From the NCBI RefSeq assembly GCF_932274485.2, contig NC_065887.2, forward strand, positions 7,040,001 through 7,104,000: a stretch of 64,000 nt of DNA. The letters run 5' to 3'. Under the pieces are notes generated by a model. That model made no database searches. It was not told the origin of the DNA and saw only the letters and a program-made list of their open reading frames with translations. Shown piece by piece: positions 52,740 through 62,700 of this stretch. The first letter of the stretch is position 1. Each line of letters starts with the position of its first letter. Position numbers and translations under genes: made by a program. This DNA comes from Patella vulgata (lineage: Eukaryota; Mollusca; Gastropoda; Patellidae).

Positions 52740-52840
52740 GGTGGAGGAGGTGGTTGAATGGTTAACGCGCGCGCTGTATCATAAGGTCTGTCATTGAGTC
52801 AACTAGCTTGGTTTCGATTACCCGGTTGTACGTGACACAT
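52740..52840 (+). mobile_element. SINE-B head fragment
   Basis: GGAGGTGGTTGAATGGTTAA, GCGCGCTGTATCATAAGGTC and GGTTTCGATTACCCGG. It ends at TTGTACGTGACAC where the next element starts. Confidence 0.8.
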
Positions 52841-53130
52841 ATTATGGTAAAGTGGTATTTGTGATTCAATATCTAACACCGTGTTACGGTTTGACTTAGT
52901 ACCCGACTCAACTGGTTTAATAATGTCAGTCATTGAGTCGAATGGCGTGGTTTCCATTCCCTGTTTGTACGCGACAAAGAGAAGGAGAGGAGGGTCGCCT
53001 GTCCAACCTCGTGGGTTTTCTCCGGGTCCTCCGGTTTCCTCCCACTGCTAAAGACCCCTACGCGCAAGCGAATTATTGAAATAAAATTGAACCATGTGTT
53101 AGTCCCGAAATGATCTAGTTTGTGTGTGTG

Positions 53131-53172
<42 letters not shown>
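52841..53172 (+). mobile_element. SINE-B variant with alternative head
   Basis: The first 85-90 bp (ATTATGGTAAAGTGGTATTT; ACACCGTGTTACGGTTTGAC) match the odd head at 46018-46395 and have no A box. Then GAGTCGAATGGCGTGGTTTC, CATTCCCTGTTTGTACGCGA and normal SINE-B body, ending in (CT)n. Confidence 0.85.
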
Positions 53173-53180
<8 letters not shown>

Positions 53181-53290
53181 CCTACCGGATGCAATAGTTG
53201 CGTAATAATTCTCTTGCATTCTCTACCGGATGCAATAGTTGCGTAATAATTCTCTTGCATTCCCTACCGGATGCAATAGTTGCGTAATGC
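53173..53290. repeat. 41-bp tandem repeat, 2.8 copies
   Basis: CATTCCCTACCGGATGCAAT then AGTTGCGTAATAATTCTCTT G; one substitution among copies. Bases 53291-53538 are unassigned. Confidence 0.93.
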
Positions 53291-53538
53291 TTATTATAAG
53301 TATTATTACTCCTTAACTTATCAACAATCGCATTTGTAATCAACGTCCAGCCCTACATAATAAACGGCATATTGTTCAGATTGAAATGTACAATACTATA
53401 TATGATTAATCATAAATGTATTGAGCGGAAGTAAGTGATTATTGAATCATTATATTATATCATGTAGAGGTAACGACTTTAATAATACCCTCATTATAAC
53501 CACCAGGCATTTAACATACTGTACTCTCATGTTTGCGG

Positions 53539-54095
53539 GGAGCCACGGTGGTTAAGTGGGGGAGGTCGGGTGTTCGATCCCTGCATTGGCCGAGCAAGTT
53601 CATCTAGATGTTCCGATGTGGTTTCCCCTTCTCAGTGGAGCAGGACGGAGGACAGCTTTTAATCGTTCGAATGGGACGAAAAACCGAGGTCCCGTGTATA
53701 TATTGGCGTGCACGTAAAAGATCCCTTGGCAGTTGGAATTCGATATAGGAGTAGGTCATAGCCACTGCCCGGGCATAGTAAACAGGATTAATAAAGACGG
53801 GCATACGGGGTCAATTTTACCCTGACAGCGGCGCTTCCGCCTACTATTTCATCCCTCCCATTTACGTGGAGGGTCTGACAAGGACAGTTGTTTAGTCGTT
53901 CGGATGGGATGAAAAACCGAGGTCCCGTGTACACATTGGTGTGCACGCAAAAGATCCCTTGGCAGTTGGAATTCAATATAAGAGTAGGTCGTAGTGCCGC
54001 TGCCCGACCAAATTTCCCCCCTCAGCGTAGCCCTTTGTTCATTAGCCCTGTCGGAGCAGAACAGTAGGACGTTAAACTCCATTCCATTTCATTTC
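53539..54095. mobile_element. SINE-A mosaic, plus-minus-plus
   Basis: 53539-53778 is plus, with head (GGGAGCCACGGTGGTTAAGT) and most of the body. 53779-53875 is minus body (AATAAAGACGGGCATACGGG to CCTACTATTTCATCC). 53876-54095 is plus body and tail (GAGGGTCTGACAAGGACAG to GGACGTTAAACTCC). The A-to-B box interval of the first head is shortened by a deletion. Confidence 0.85.
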
Positions 54096-54629
54096 CGTGT
54101 CCCCCTGACGCAGACGTGCTATTTTTTATGAATATAATCATCTCTGATTGGCTTGTGAGTGCATTCGGTGCGTGAGAGCAATATGTCGGCCACATTGATT
54201 AAATTCTTGTTAAATTTAATAATTGAGTCGACAAGCAACTTAGATAAATTAAAAACTTTGACGAGAAAAGTTGATAAAAAATTCGCGAAATAGATGAGAG
54301 TAATGCAAATCAAATTTAATACACGTCTAGACGTTTCTTGGTCGCGCATGCGCTTTGCGTCATGGGTATAAAGGTTGTGACCCCCCCCCCCCCAACCTAT
54401 TCAAATAAAAAAAAATGACTTGGTGGTTTCTATGCGGTTTTCAATTTTATTAGCAGATGCTGATCTGAATTATTTCATATTTATATTGCTGAACTAATGT
54501 CAAATATCGTGGCCCAGACATGCTGCAAATCGATTCTATAGCATGTTCCACACAATTCGAAACTTCTCTTAATGTGAAATGTTGTCTGAGACCGGATCTT
54601 CGGATCCAGGAAATCACGGGGGTGATCGG
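54096..54629. other. Unassigned
   Basis: A run of about 13 C at 54379 is followed by an A run. No family or exon recognised. Confidence 0.5.
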
Positions 54630-54745
54630 CTAAATCTATTTGTTAAGGCCAGCTCAATTTTCGTCAAGGTCGCCGAGATGTAAATAAGGTTAGGGCACGT
54701 AATTGTTGGCGAGATTGTAGGTTAGGGTTAGGGTAAGCATTTTTT
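54630..54745 (+). repeat. R7, single copy with TTAGGG end
   Basis: CTAAATCTATTTGTTAAGGC, GTCAAGGTCGCCGAGATGTA, AATAAGGTTAGGGCACG, GGCGAGATTGTAGG and TTAGGGTTAGGGTAAGC. The telomere-like words are at the right end of the unit in this orientation. Confidence 0.78.
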
Positions 54746-54789
54746 TAAATTAAATCATTAAATGGCGACCGTAGTTTAATCTGTTTACA

Positions 54790-54926
54790 TCTGCGTCATC
54801 CGATGGTCTAGAGAGTTGATTATAGACTTGTCATGTGAATAAATGTCTGAATAATATTGATGTAAGATTTGAAGCCAGAAAAAGACCCGCAATAGGCAGA
54901 TTTACTTTTTACATAATGTATGTTTA
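54790..54926 (-). mobile_element. MITE-T, one end only
   Basis: AGAGAGTTGATTATAGAC, GACCCGCAATAGGCAGATTT and ACATAATGTATGTTTAA give the family's left third in reverse orientation. Confidence 0.7.
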
Positions 54927-55227
54927 ACATACAATTGGTCATATCTCAACATTGGCTACATCTGTGGACGTAATACAAATCAATATTTACAACCAATCAA
55001 TTTAACATCCATTGACTTTAAATTGCGACTTCTGTTTGCCTGGATACAAAGACCAATATATCACAAAAGTTGAAACTATCTACAACAGACTACGTACATG
55101 CCATATTTGACCACAGACAGACAGACGACGGAAATGTAGCAGGTAGCTTAGTTTTCCTGACTTAAGTTGTTGTGAAGGAAGGCGAAGAGGTCATCAAGTG
55201 TAAACAGAAACAATGAATCATTCTGTC
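54927..55227. other. Unassigned
   Basis: No feature recognised. Confidence 0.5.
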
Positions 55228-55723
55228 TTAATGAGCCACTGTGACTCAGTGAGTAAGATGTTGGAAGCCCCGCGTCCGATCCCGGCGTTGGTCGAAAAGG
55301 TATTTCGTGATTTTTTAGTAAGTTTACCCTTGTCAGTGGTGCAGGATGATGAAACAAAACCCCTTAGTGTCATATACACGTAAAGGAAACCTTGATAGAT
55401 GAAATTCGATAGAGCATGCCCAAACGCCACTGCCCGGGCAAAATGTATCTCATTGTATACTGACACATCTTCATCCATGCCCTGGGTGGCCGAATGGTTA
55501 ACGCCTGCACATTGAATCAGAAGGTCTGCCATTGAGTCAATTGGCGTGGTTTCGATTCCTGGCTTGTACGGGACAATGAGTAGGGTCGCATGTCCAAACC
55601 TCGTGGGTTTACCCCGGGTCCTCCAACTGCTAAATACCCCTATGCGCAAGCAAATTACTGAAATAATAGTGAACAATATGTTAGTCCCGAAAGGATCTAG
55701 TTTGTGTCCAGTAGACGGTAAAC

Positions 55724-55764
<41 letters not shown>

Positions 55765-55850
55765 TCTCTCATCCATGCCCGTCTTCATTGTCCCGGTTGG
55801 TGCCCACAAATAGGACGTTAATCTCCATTTCATTTCATTTCGTTCTGACA
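55228..55850 (+). mobile_element. SINE-A, split by SINE-B
   Basis: The left part starts GAGCCACTGTGACTCAGTGA and runs to the 55482 junction; the right part is GTCTTCATTGTCCCGGTTGG to TTCATTTCATTTCG. A further SINE-A tail piece follows at 55851-55900 (CCGTCTTCATTAGCCCAGTA). Confidence 0.88.
55471..55780 (+). mobile_element. SINE-B in SINE-A, exact 12-bp target duplication
   Basis: TCATCCATGCCC at 55471-55482 and 55769-55780. The element (55483-55768) has head GGTGGCCGAATGGTTAACGC, B box GGTTTCGATTCCTGG, end CAGTAGACGGTAAACCC and (CT)n. The 5' G run is nearly absent. Confidence 0.95.
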
Positions 55851-55900
55851 CCGTCTTCATTAGCCCAGTAGGACATTACACTCAATATCATTTCATTATG

Positions 55901-56174
55901 GTATAACATCTAGCCATGGTTATTAGATTTATTGAATCGGGGAGATCTTGACAACTGACAAATTTTAATAGCTGACTGCACAGTTTGCACAACACGACAT
56001 TACGATAGTATCAGGGTGAGGACAGGACCAAATAAACATTTAAGCGCTGGTATAAGTCGTACAACTGACTGTATTATATACAATATTAGGACAGGCGTAA
56101 TGATTATGTACATCTATGTGATTACTAGATTCGCCATTACACGATAAAGTAGTCCATCTATAAAACTGAAGCCA
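55901..56174. other. Unassigned
   Basis: No feature recognised. Confidence 0.5.
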
Positions 56175-56335
56175 TTAAACATACATTATGCAAGCAAGAG
56201 CTAAATCTGCCTATTAAATGGATTTCATTAGGCCTGAAATGTGTTTTAAATTATTAATTAGACATTAATTAACTCATCCTGGCCATAATCAACTCTCGAT
56301 GTCATCGCGACCCTGCCATATTTACTGGATTGTTA
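56175..56335 (+). mobile_element. MITE-T, left half
   Basis: TTAAACATACATTATGCAAG with a duplicated CAAG, CATAATCAACTCTCGATG and CATATTTACTGGATTG. The right half is missing. Confidence 0.78.
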
Positions 56336-56944
56336 TACTGGAGTGAAGCGAGTGGTCCAACAGGTGCGCTTTAGATGATAACGTCTGTTATCAAATCATA
56401 TATATATCGTGACTAGAAATAGGCTTGCCTGCTTAACCTGGCTGCTCATCCGGGAGCAACCTGCTTAACCTGGCTGCTTATCTCTTAGTTCAGCAGTTTC
56501 ATCCGGTAGCACAATACTTCTGAAATAGGTTCAGATGCACTCCCAGATCGAGGCCGAGGTGATTCTCTTTTTGCATGCTACGTCATCAGTTCTCGAGGGC
56601 TGCCCCCACTGTGGCACAAAAACGTCGTGAAAACGCCTTGGACCCTCTGAAGTCGTAAGTTAATTCCGTGGTGGTTTAATTCTATTTCAGACAATCTTTT
56701 TTCATAATTATACGGAAACACACCCCTTTCAAATTATACCAGCCTATGTTAGACACTGTTTGACTGGTCGAATAAAAGCGAAATGATAGAACAAATCGAC
56801 ACTTTCAAACAGTGCACTTTTTGCTCTATTTACGATGAACTGACCACCGCGTTTTATCAAGAATGTGGATTCGTCTGAACCGTGAAAGTGCGTCACGTAT
56901 TCCGAGAACGACGACGACTTCACCTCTCTAATATATGTCAAATC
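56336..56944. other. Unassigned
   Basis: A 35-bp direct duplication (CCTGCTTAACCTGGCTGCT) is at 56428-56485. A 65-codon minus frame at 56744-56941 has no recognised motif. Confidence 0.45.
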
Positions 56945-57327
56945 CCAATTCGTTCTGGGTGATCACGGTGGCTAAGTGGGTAAGACGCTGGCTCGCTAGC
57001 CTGGGGGTGGGGTGTTTGATCCCTGCATTGTCCGAGAAAGTTCATCCAGATTTTCCGGCGTGGTTCTCCCTTGTCAGTGATGCAGGACGGAGGGCCTCAC
57101 AAGGATAGCTGTCTAGTCATTGGGATGGGACAAAAGACTGAGGTACGGGGAAACACTGGCGTGCACGTAAAAGAATTCGAATTTGAATTCGATATAAGAG
57201 TAGACCGTAGTGCCGCTGTCCGGGCAAAATTTCCCTCATAGCACACTGTATTGCGTATGCCCGTCTTCATTAGCCCTACAGTAGGACGTTAAACCCCAGT
57301 TCACTTCATTTCATTCCAACTCGCTCT
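56945..57327 (+). mobile_element. SINE-A, full length, with target duplication
   Basis: CCAATTCGTTCT (56945-56956) and CCAACTCGCTCT (57316-57327) match at 10 of 12. The element shows the A box TGGCTAAGTGGG, B box GTGTTTGATCCCTGC, full body and GGACGTTAAACCCC. Best single reference for the length of the family, about 359 bp. Confidence 0.92.
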
Positions 57328-57541
57328 CTAAACAGAATTTGTGAGATAAGCTGTAAAAAGAGGCATGCTTTAAAGAGTTATACGTGTGAGAATAGTCTGA
57401 TAACATGCTATATCACTGATAATACACATAACTTATGTTTTTCATATTGACCGGCTTTTTATTTAAAAATACTGGAATGTTATCAACGGATCAACTGCAA
57501 AAAAAATCTGTGAATGTAAACACAGCAACGATAAAGTTTTG

Positions 57542-57885
57542 TGTTTCTTAGATATAGAGATACATAATTTATAGCATTTTGGTCTAGTAGCGAGATTGAC
57601 GGAAAAATTAAACCCGAAATTTATACACAGTGTATATCTTCACGAGACGAAGAATCCTATTCAAACAGCGAAACTTGTTGAATTTCAATGATTTCCGATA
57701 ATCACTGTCAGAGTTACGGCCCTTGATCAATATGAAAAATCGTGTGGATTAAAGGGGAATAAGAGGTTGTTATTTAAATATAATGATATATAATTTATAG
57801 TATCAGGATTGACAGAAAAGTTAAACCTAAAATATATACACAGTGTGTTTCTTCATGAGAGGAAGAATCCTATCGATAGACGTCA
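57542..57885. repeat. About 222-bp tandem repeat, 2 diverged copies
   Basis: ATACATAATTTATAGCATTT, GATTGACGGAAAAATTAAAC, ATACACAGTGTATATCTTC and GAAGAATCCTAT recur from 57766 with several changes. Confidence 0.75.
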
Positions 57886-57974
57886 TTTGGGAGCTGGAGG
57901 CGGCGGGGGGAGGGGGGTCGTTTTCGTCTTTTATTTAATGTATTTTCTTTCTTTTGGAAAATTTGACTGTCTTC

Positions 57975-58640
57975 CCTGAGATAAGTGAATAAGACGTTGG
58001 CCTGGCAAGGGACAATGTATGGTGTTTCGGATGGGACGAAAAGCCGAGGTCACGTAGAAGAACTCTTGACATATGTTGAAATTCGAAAAAAGAGTAGTTC
58101 ATATAACCGCAATCTAATTAAAATATAGATCTATATTTCGTTTCGTTTTTTTATACTTTCGATGGCCTACACTACATGTAGATCTAACAAGTTATAGTGG
58201 GATGACGTCAGCTACCAAGCAAGCGACATTTGACCCGATTACGTCAGTCATTCGATTAACCAATTAGCGACCGCCATGTATTTTTTTTTATCTACTTTTG
58301 CTTTGTTTTGATTTCTATTGCCGCTAATGTCTACCCACAGTTCCGCGCAAAAAAGGTCAAACGCTCGATTCGACAGACCATTTGATTGGCTGACCCCTCA
58401 TTTCAAGCAGAACACGAGTTAAATAACAAGGCTTCCAGATCCAAGTGTAGTAAAGACAAGGTAAATCGAAATTTTGAACTATAAAAACGAAACGAAATTG
58501 GATCTGTGTTCTGATCAGATTGATATAACCGCTGCCCGTGCAAACATTTCCCTCATGGGACACTGAATGGCATATGTCTTCTTCATTATCCCGGCCGACG
58601 CCGAAAAGTAGGACGATAAACTCCATGTCATAGAAATGTA
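57975..58640 (+). mobile_element. SINE-A, old, split by MITE-M
   Basis: Left part GAGATAAGTGAATAAGACGT to GAGTAGTTCATATAACCG; right part CTGCCCGTGCAAACATTTCC to GACGATAAACTCCATGTC. The B-box half of the head is deleted. Confidence 0.82.
58101..58531 (+). mobile_element. MITE-M, complete, 9-bp target duplication
   Basis: The element is 58110-58522. The left end CAATCTAATTAAAATATAGA and right end GATCTGTGTTCTGATCAGAT plus TG are inverted over about 45 bp. ATATAACCG is exact at 58101-58109 and 58523-58531, inside a SINE-A that reads through when the insert is removed. The 9-bp duplication with long inverted ends fits a Mutator-like source (inference). Confidence 0.92.
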
Positions 58641-58707
58641 AGGCGTGATTTCATATCATATTCCATTTATTACAATCGTCCCTTTAATTTATTGTCACTG
58701 ATTTTGT

Positions 58708-60183
58708 TTGACAGCTTATCACTTTAAGGTGTGTTTTAGTCTACCATATCATCAAGTACAGGTGAGAAGGTCGATGACTAACAGTTTATTCTATATTGAT
58801 AAAAAGATCCTGTCTAGGTTGGTGGATCTTAGGTTTTCTTTTATATCCGTTATTAAAACACAAATGACCACTTTATACCATTGTCCCATTCGACTCGAAG
58901 ACCCAATTGTTTATAAGCGTCCAATAACTTAGTGTTTATATGTAAACGATATTATTATGACTGTCTGTTCAAAGAACTTAATTTCGGGAAATCAATCGAC
59001 AGTGCTACGTATAAACGCTCTACGCTTAGTAAGGATGAAATTATATCCAATCACAGATCTGTACTCACTTCATTTGGTACTCCATGTGGAGATACCTATA
59101 CAGATCTGCCCTTGTTATATTGGATACCTAAACTACATAAAAATCCCTACAAGCAACGTTTTATAGCAGGTTCATCCCGTTGTTCCACAAAACCACTTTC
59201 AAAAGTATTGACATCTATACTAACGGCAGTGAAAGAGAGTATTCAAAAATACTATGACAAAATATACTCTCGTAGTGGTTTTAATCAAATGTGGATATTA
59301 AAAAATTCCAAAGAATTACTTGATGGTTTACAATCTAGATCACTTGCTTCAATCTCATCTATACAAACGTTTGACTTTTCTACTTTGTACACTAAAATTC
59401 CCCATAGTAAATTAAAAGCCCGGTTAAAAGACATTATCCACATATTTTGTTAAGAACCATAGTGATTCCAAAAATAAATTCACCGCCAACAAGATAATTC
59501 AGATGTTGGATTTTTTAATTGATAATATCTTTGTTGAATTTGGAGGGGAAATTTATCAGCAAGTGGTCGGTATTCCCATGGGCACCAACTGTGCACCTTT
59601 GCTTGGTGATTTGTTTCTCTATTTCTACGAAGCCGATTACATACAGGCACTCGTAAAATCAAATAAACGATTAGTCAGACATTTTAATTTCACTTATCGA
59701 TATATCGATGATGTTCTATCACTGAATAATCCAAAATTTAGTGATTATGTAGAATTCATATATCCTGATGAGCTCGAAATTAAAAACACTACTGACAGTA
59801 ACAATTACGCTTCCTACTTGGATCTGCATCTCGATTTTGACAATTGCCAATTGTGACAATTTTGACAATTTAGTGTTAAATTGTACGATAAACGTGATGA
59901 CTTTGACTTTCCGATTGTTAACTTTCCATTTATTGGTAGTAACATTCCAATATCACCAGCTTATGGAGTGTTTGTGTCTCAACTAATTCGTTATGCGAGA
60001 GCTTGTTCATTTTATTCTGATTTTTTAAGTAGATCGAGGCATTTGTCATCTAAACTTCAACTACAGGGATACTTGCGAACTAAACTTATTAAAACCTTTA
60101 AAAAGTTTTATGGGCGTCATATTGACTTGATTGGTAAATATAACATGTCTCTCTCGGCTATTATTCTAGATATATTTAATTGA
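58708..60183 (+). pseudogene. Broken reverse transcriptase of a retroelement, Penelope-like type (inferred)
   Basis: Fragments of one reverse transcriptase lie in order on the plus strand. They include a fingers region (YWIPKLHKNPYKQRFIAGSS), a motif-A region (FDFSTLYTKIPHSKLK), motif B (GIPMGTNCAPLLGDLFLYFY), the catalytic YIDD at 59701-59712 and a downstream region with YLDLHL and FPIVNFPF...SNIP. The order and the words match a retroelement group common in marine invertebrates. I assign it to Penelope-like elements with moderate doubt. No endonuclease domain was seen. The copy is broken in about three places and is a fossil, moderately old. Confidence 0.8.
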
Positions 60184-60520
60184 CGCGTATACAATCTCCC
60201 TGATTATGTCTGTCTACTACATCGTTAACACTGTTCATCACGTGCATTTTGCATACCGATAGTCTATTGGCCAATCACGCTATTTTACCGAGATTTCGCC
60301 AAATAGTTTGGATGCAGCTATGGCGGGTGTGGCGCCAGGCAGGGTAAGCTTACTCTTCCGGACACCTGTTACCACTGTTTGTCGTGTATTTTGTACACGG
60401 TGAACAGTCCATATGCTGATTACACTATTTTGCCTTATTACACTATTTTGCCTATACCGTTTTTTTTAGGACTTCGAATTTTGTCTAATGGTTTGGATTG
60501 TTCGTACTTGGTTTTATTTT
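60184..60520 (+). mobile_element. 3' non-coding tail of the same retroelement
   Basis: ATGGCGGGTGTGGCGCCAGG, GCAGGGTAAGCTTACTCTTC, CGGACACCTGTTACCACTGT and AGGACTTCGAATTTTGTCTA. A second copy lies at 60874-61030, which supports it being element sequence. A short duplication ACACTATTTTGCC occurs near 60423. Bases 60521-60800 are unassigned. Confidence 0.65.
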
Positions 60521-60800
60521 ATTATAACAACACAAATACAAATTTCCCATGCCTCATACAAACAGGTTATAGAATCAACCTAGTGACCTTTGAATCTGAT
60601 CAATATCCGGAAGTGACGTAGAATCTGATCAGTTTTCGGATGTGACGTTGGCCGTGTTTCCAGATTCTGAAGCTGCTTTGTGGAAAGTAACAGATTATCG
60701 ATCCTATGTGATGCTGAAATGCGCAATCCAGTGGATAACAGCGATACAAAGCCTCATGAGAATAAAATGAGAAGTCGTATCGGTTGAAAGACTGCTTTTT

Positions 60801-60872
60801 TACACCACTGATATATCCTTAGGAACTTTATCGACCAACACCAGGATCGAATCCGGCGAATCCGGCAACAGG
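60801..60872 (-). mobile_element. SINE-A head-side fragment
   Basis: TACACCACTGATATATCCTT, AACTTTATCGACCAACACCA and GGATCGAATCCGGCGAATCC. It abuts the second retroelement tail. Confidence 0.6.
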
Positions 60873-60873
60873 C

Positions 60874-61030
60874 AGGGTAAGCTTATTCTTCCGGACACCT
60901 GTTACCACTATGCATCATGCATTTTATACATGGTGAACAGTCCACTTTCTGATTACACTAATTTGCCTATACCGGTTTTTTTAGCACTTTGAATTTTGTC
61001 TAATGGTTTGGTTTGTTTGAGTCACCATGA
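60874..61030 (+). mobile_element. Second copy of the retroelement tail
   Basis: GGCAGGGTAAGCTTATTCTT, CCGGACACCTGTTACCACTA and CACTTTGAATTTTGTCTAAT match 60333-60510 in the same direction, lacking the short internal duplication. Confidence 0.75.
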
Positions 61031-61078
61031 TTCCCATCAGAAGTGGTATAAGATTCTTTATTATAATCATACACAACT

Positions 61079-61415
61079 GGGAGCCGCGGAGGCTCAGTGA
61101 GTAAAACGTTGGCTCGCTAACCTGGGGGTCCCGTGTTCGATCCCTGTGTTGGCCGAGAAAGATCATCGGGATTTTCCGGCGTGCCCCCCCCTTGACAGTG
61201 GTGCAAGACGGAGGACCTGGCAAGGGAGAACGTATAGTTGTTCGGATGGGACGAAAAACTTAGGTCCCGTGTACACATTGACGTGTACGTAAAGATCCCT
61301 TGGCAGTTGGAATTTGATATAAGAGTAGGCCATAGTGCCACTGCCCAGACGTATGCCCGTCTTCATTAGCCAAGCCGAAGCAGAACAGTCGGACGTTAAA
61401 CCCCATTACATTTCT
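61079..61415 (+). mobile_element. SINE-A, full length
   Basis: Head GGGAGCCGCGGAGGCTCAGT, B box GTGTTCGATCCCTG, body, end GGACGTTAAACCCCATTAC. A deletion removes the GGCAAAATTTCCCTCATAGC block. Confidence 0.9.
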
Positions 61416-61994
61416 CCCACAGTTAAACAAAGTTGACAGCAGTATTTAAAGGGTTAATTTTACTTTAACACAATTGCTATTATTTAACTATGAGAATATG
61501 ATTTATAAACAACTTTGACAGACAACTCACTTCATTATTCAATTAATTTATTTTAATCTTTTAAAAAGGCGCTAAATTTAGTTTGACCGTCTGTGTGAAG
61601 TCGTCTGACATTTTGTATAAATGTCACGTGGAAAAAACTCAGCATTAATTTGGTATAATTTTGTTTCAATGTCTACCCCGCCCATTTCCACTATCTTGTA
61701 ATCACTGTATTCGTCATTTTAGAAATCCGTAAAAGTGGCTTTTAAATTTAAAGAAGAAGGATTAGCTGCATACTTATCAAAATGGCTAAAGAGGGTCAGT
61801 TTCCCTGGATTTAATTTTTGGGGTGATAATCTGTCTTAGTTGAAATAGTTATAGAGTTAGTTTTGAGATATGACCATTTTTTGTTTGTTCCACTGTCGAC
61901 ACTGCAAGCTAACTTTCCTTTAATCCTCAAAAAATAATCGCACTGAGCTTGCCCCAGCAATAATCAAAAGCTCAACCCAATAAGAAGATGAAAC
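61416..61994. other. Unassigned
   Basis: AT-rich; no feature recognised. Confidence 0.5.
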
Positions 61995-62700
61995 CCAACC
62001 ATTATAAATAGTTAAATCGTATCTTTAAATACTCAAAACGTATCTTTAAATATTTAAAACTCGTCTTTAAATATTTAAAACGCATCTTTAAATAGCTAAA
62101 ACGTATCTATAAATAGTTAAAACGTATCTTTAAATACTCAAAACGTATCTTTAAATATTTAAAACGCATCGTTAAATCTTTAAATACTCAAAACGTATCT
62201 TTAAATATTTAAAACGCATCGTTAAACTGTTAAAACTTGTTCTTAAATGGTTAAAACGTATCTATAAATGATAAAACTTATCATTAAATAGTTAAAACAC
62301 CTACCCTTAAATGGTTAAAGCATATCTTTAAATGGTTAAAGCATATCTCTAAATGGTTAAAGCATATATTTAAATGGTTAAAAGCATATCTTTAAATGGT
62401 TAGGGCATATCTTTAAATAATTAAAACTGGTCTTTCAAAAATTAAAACTTATATTTAAATGGTGAAGGCATATCTTTAAATAGTTAAAACATATCTTTTA
62501 AAAACTTACCTTTAAAAAGTTAAAACCTATCTTTAAATGGTAAAGGCATATCTTTAAAAACTTATCTTTAAAAAGTTAAAACTTGTCTTTAAAAAGTTAA
62601 AAACGTATCTTTAAATAGTTAAAACTTTTCTTTAAATAGTTAAAACGTATCTTTAAATATCTAAAACGTATCTTAAATAGTTACAACTCATCTTTAAATA
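61995..62700. repeat. 21-bp AT-rich satellite, about 33 copies
   Basis: The unit is of the form TATCTTTAAATAGTTAAAACG. Variants AAACGC, AAAGCA and AAACTT cluster in blocks, and some units are shortened to 16-18 bp. Almost no C-rich content and no open frame. Confidence 0.92.
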
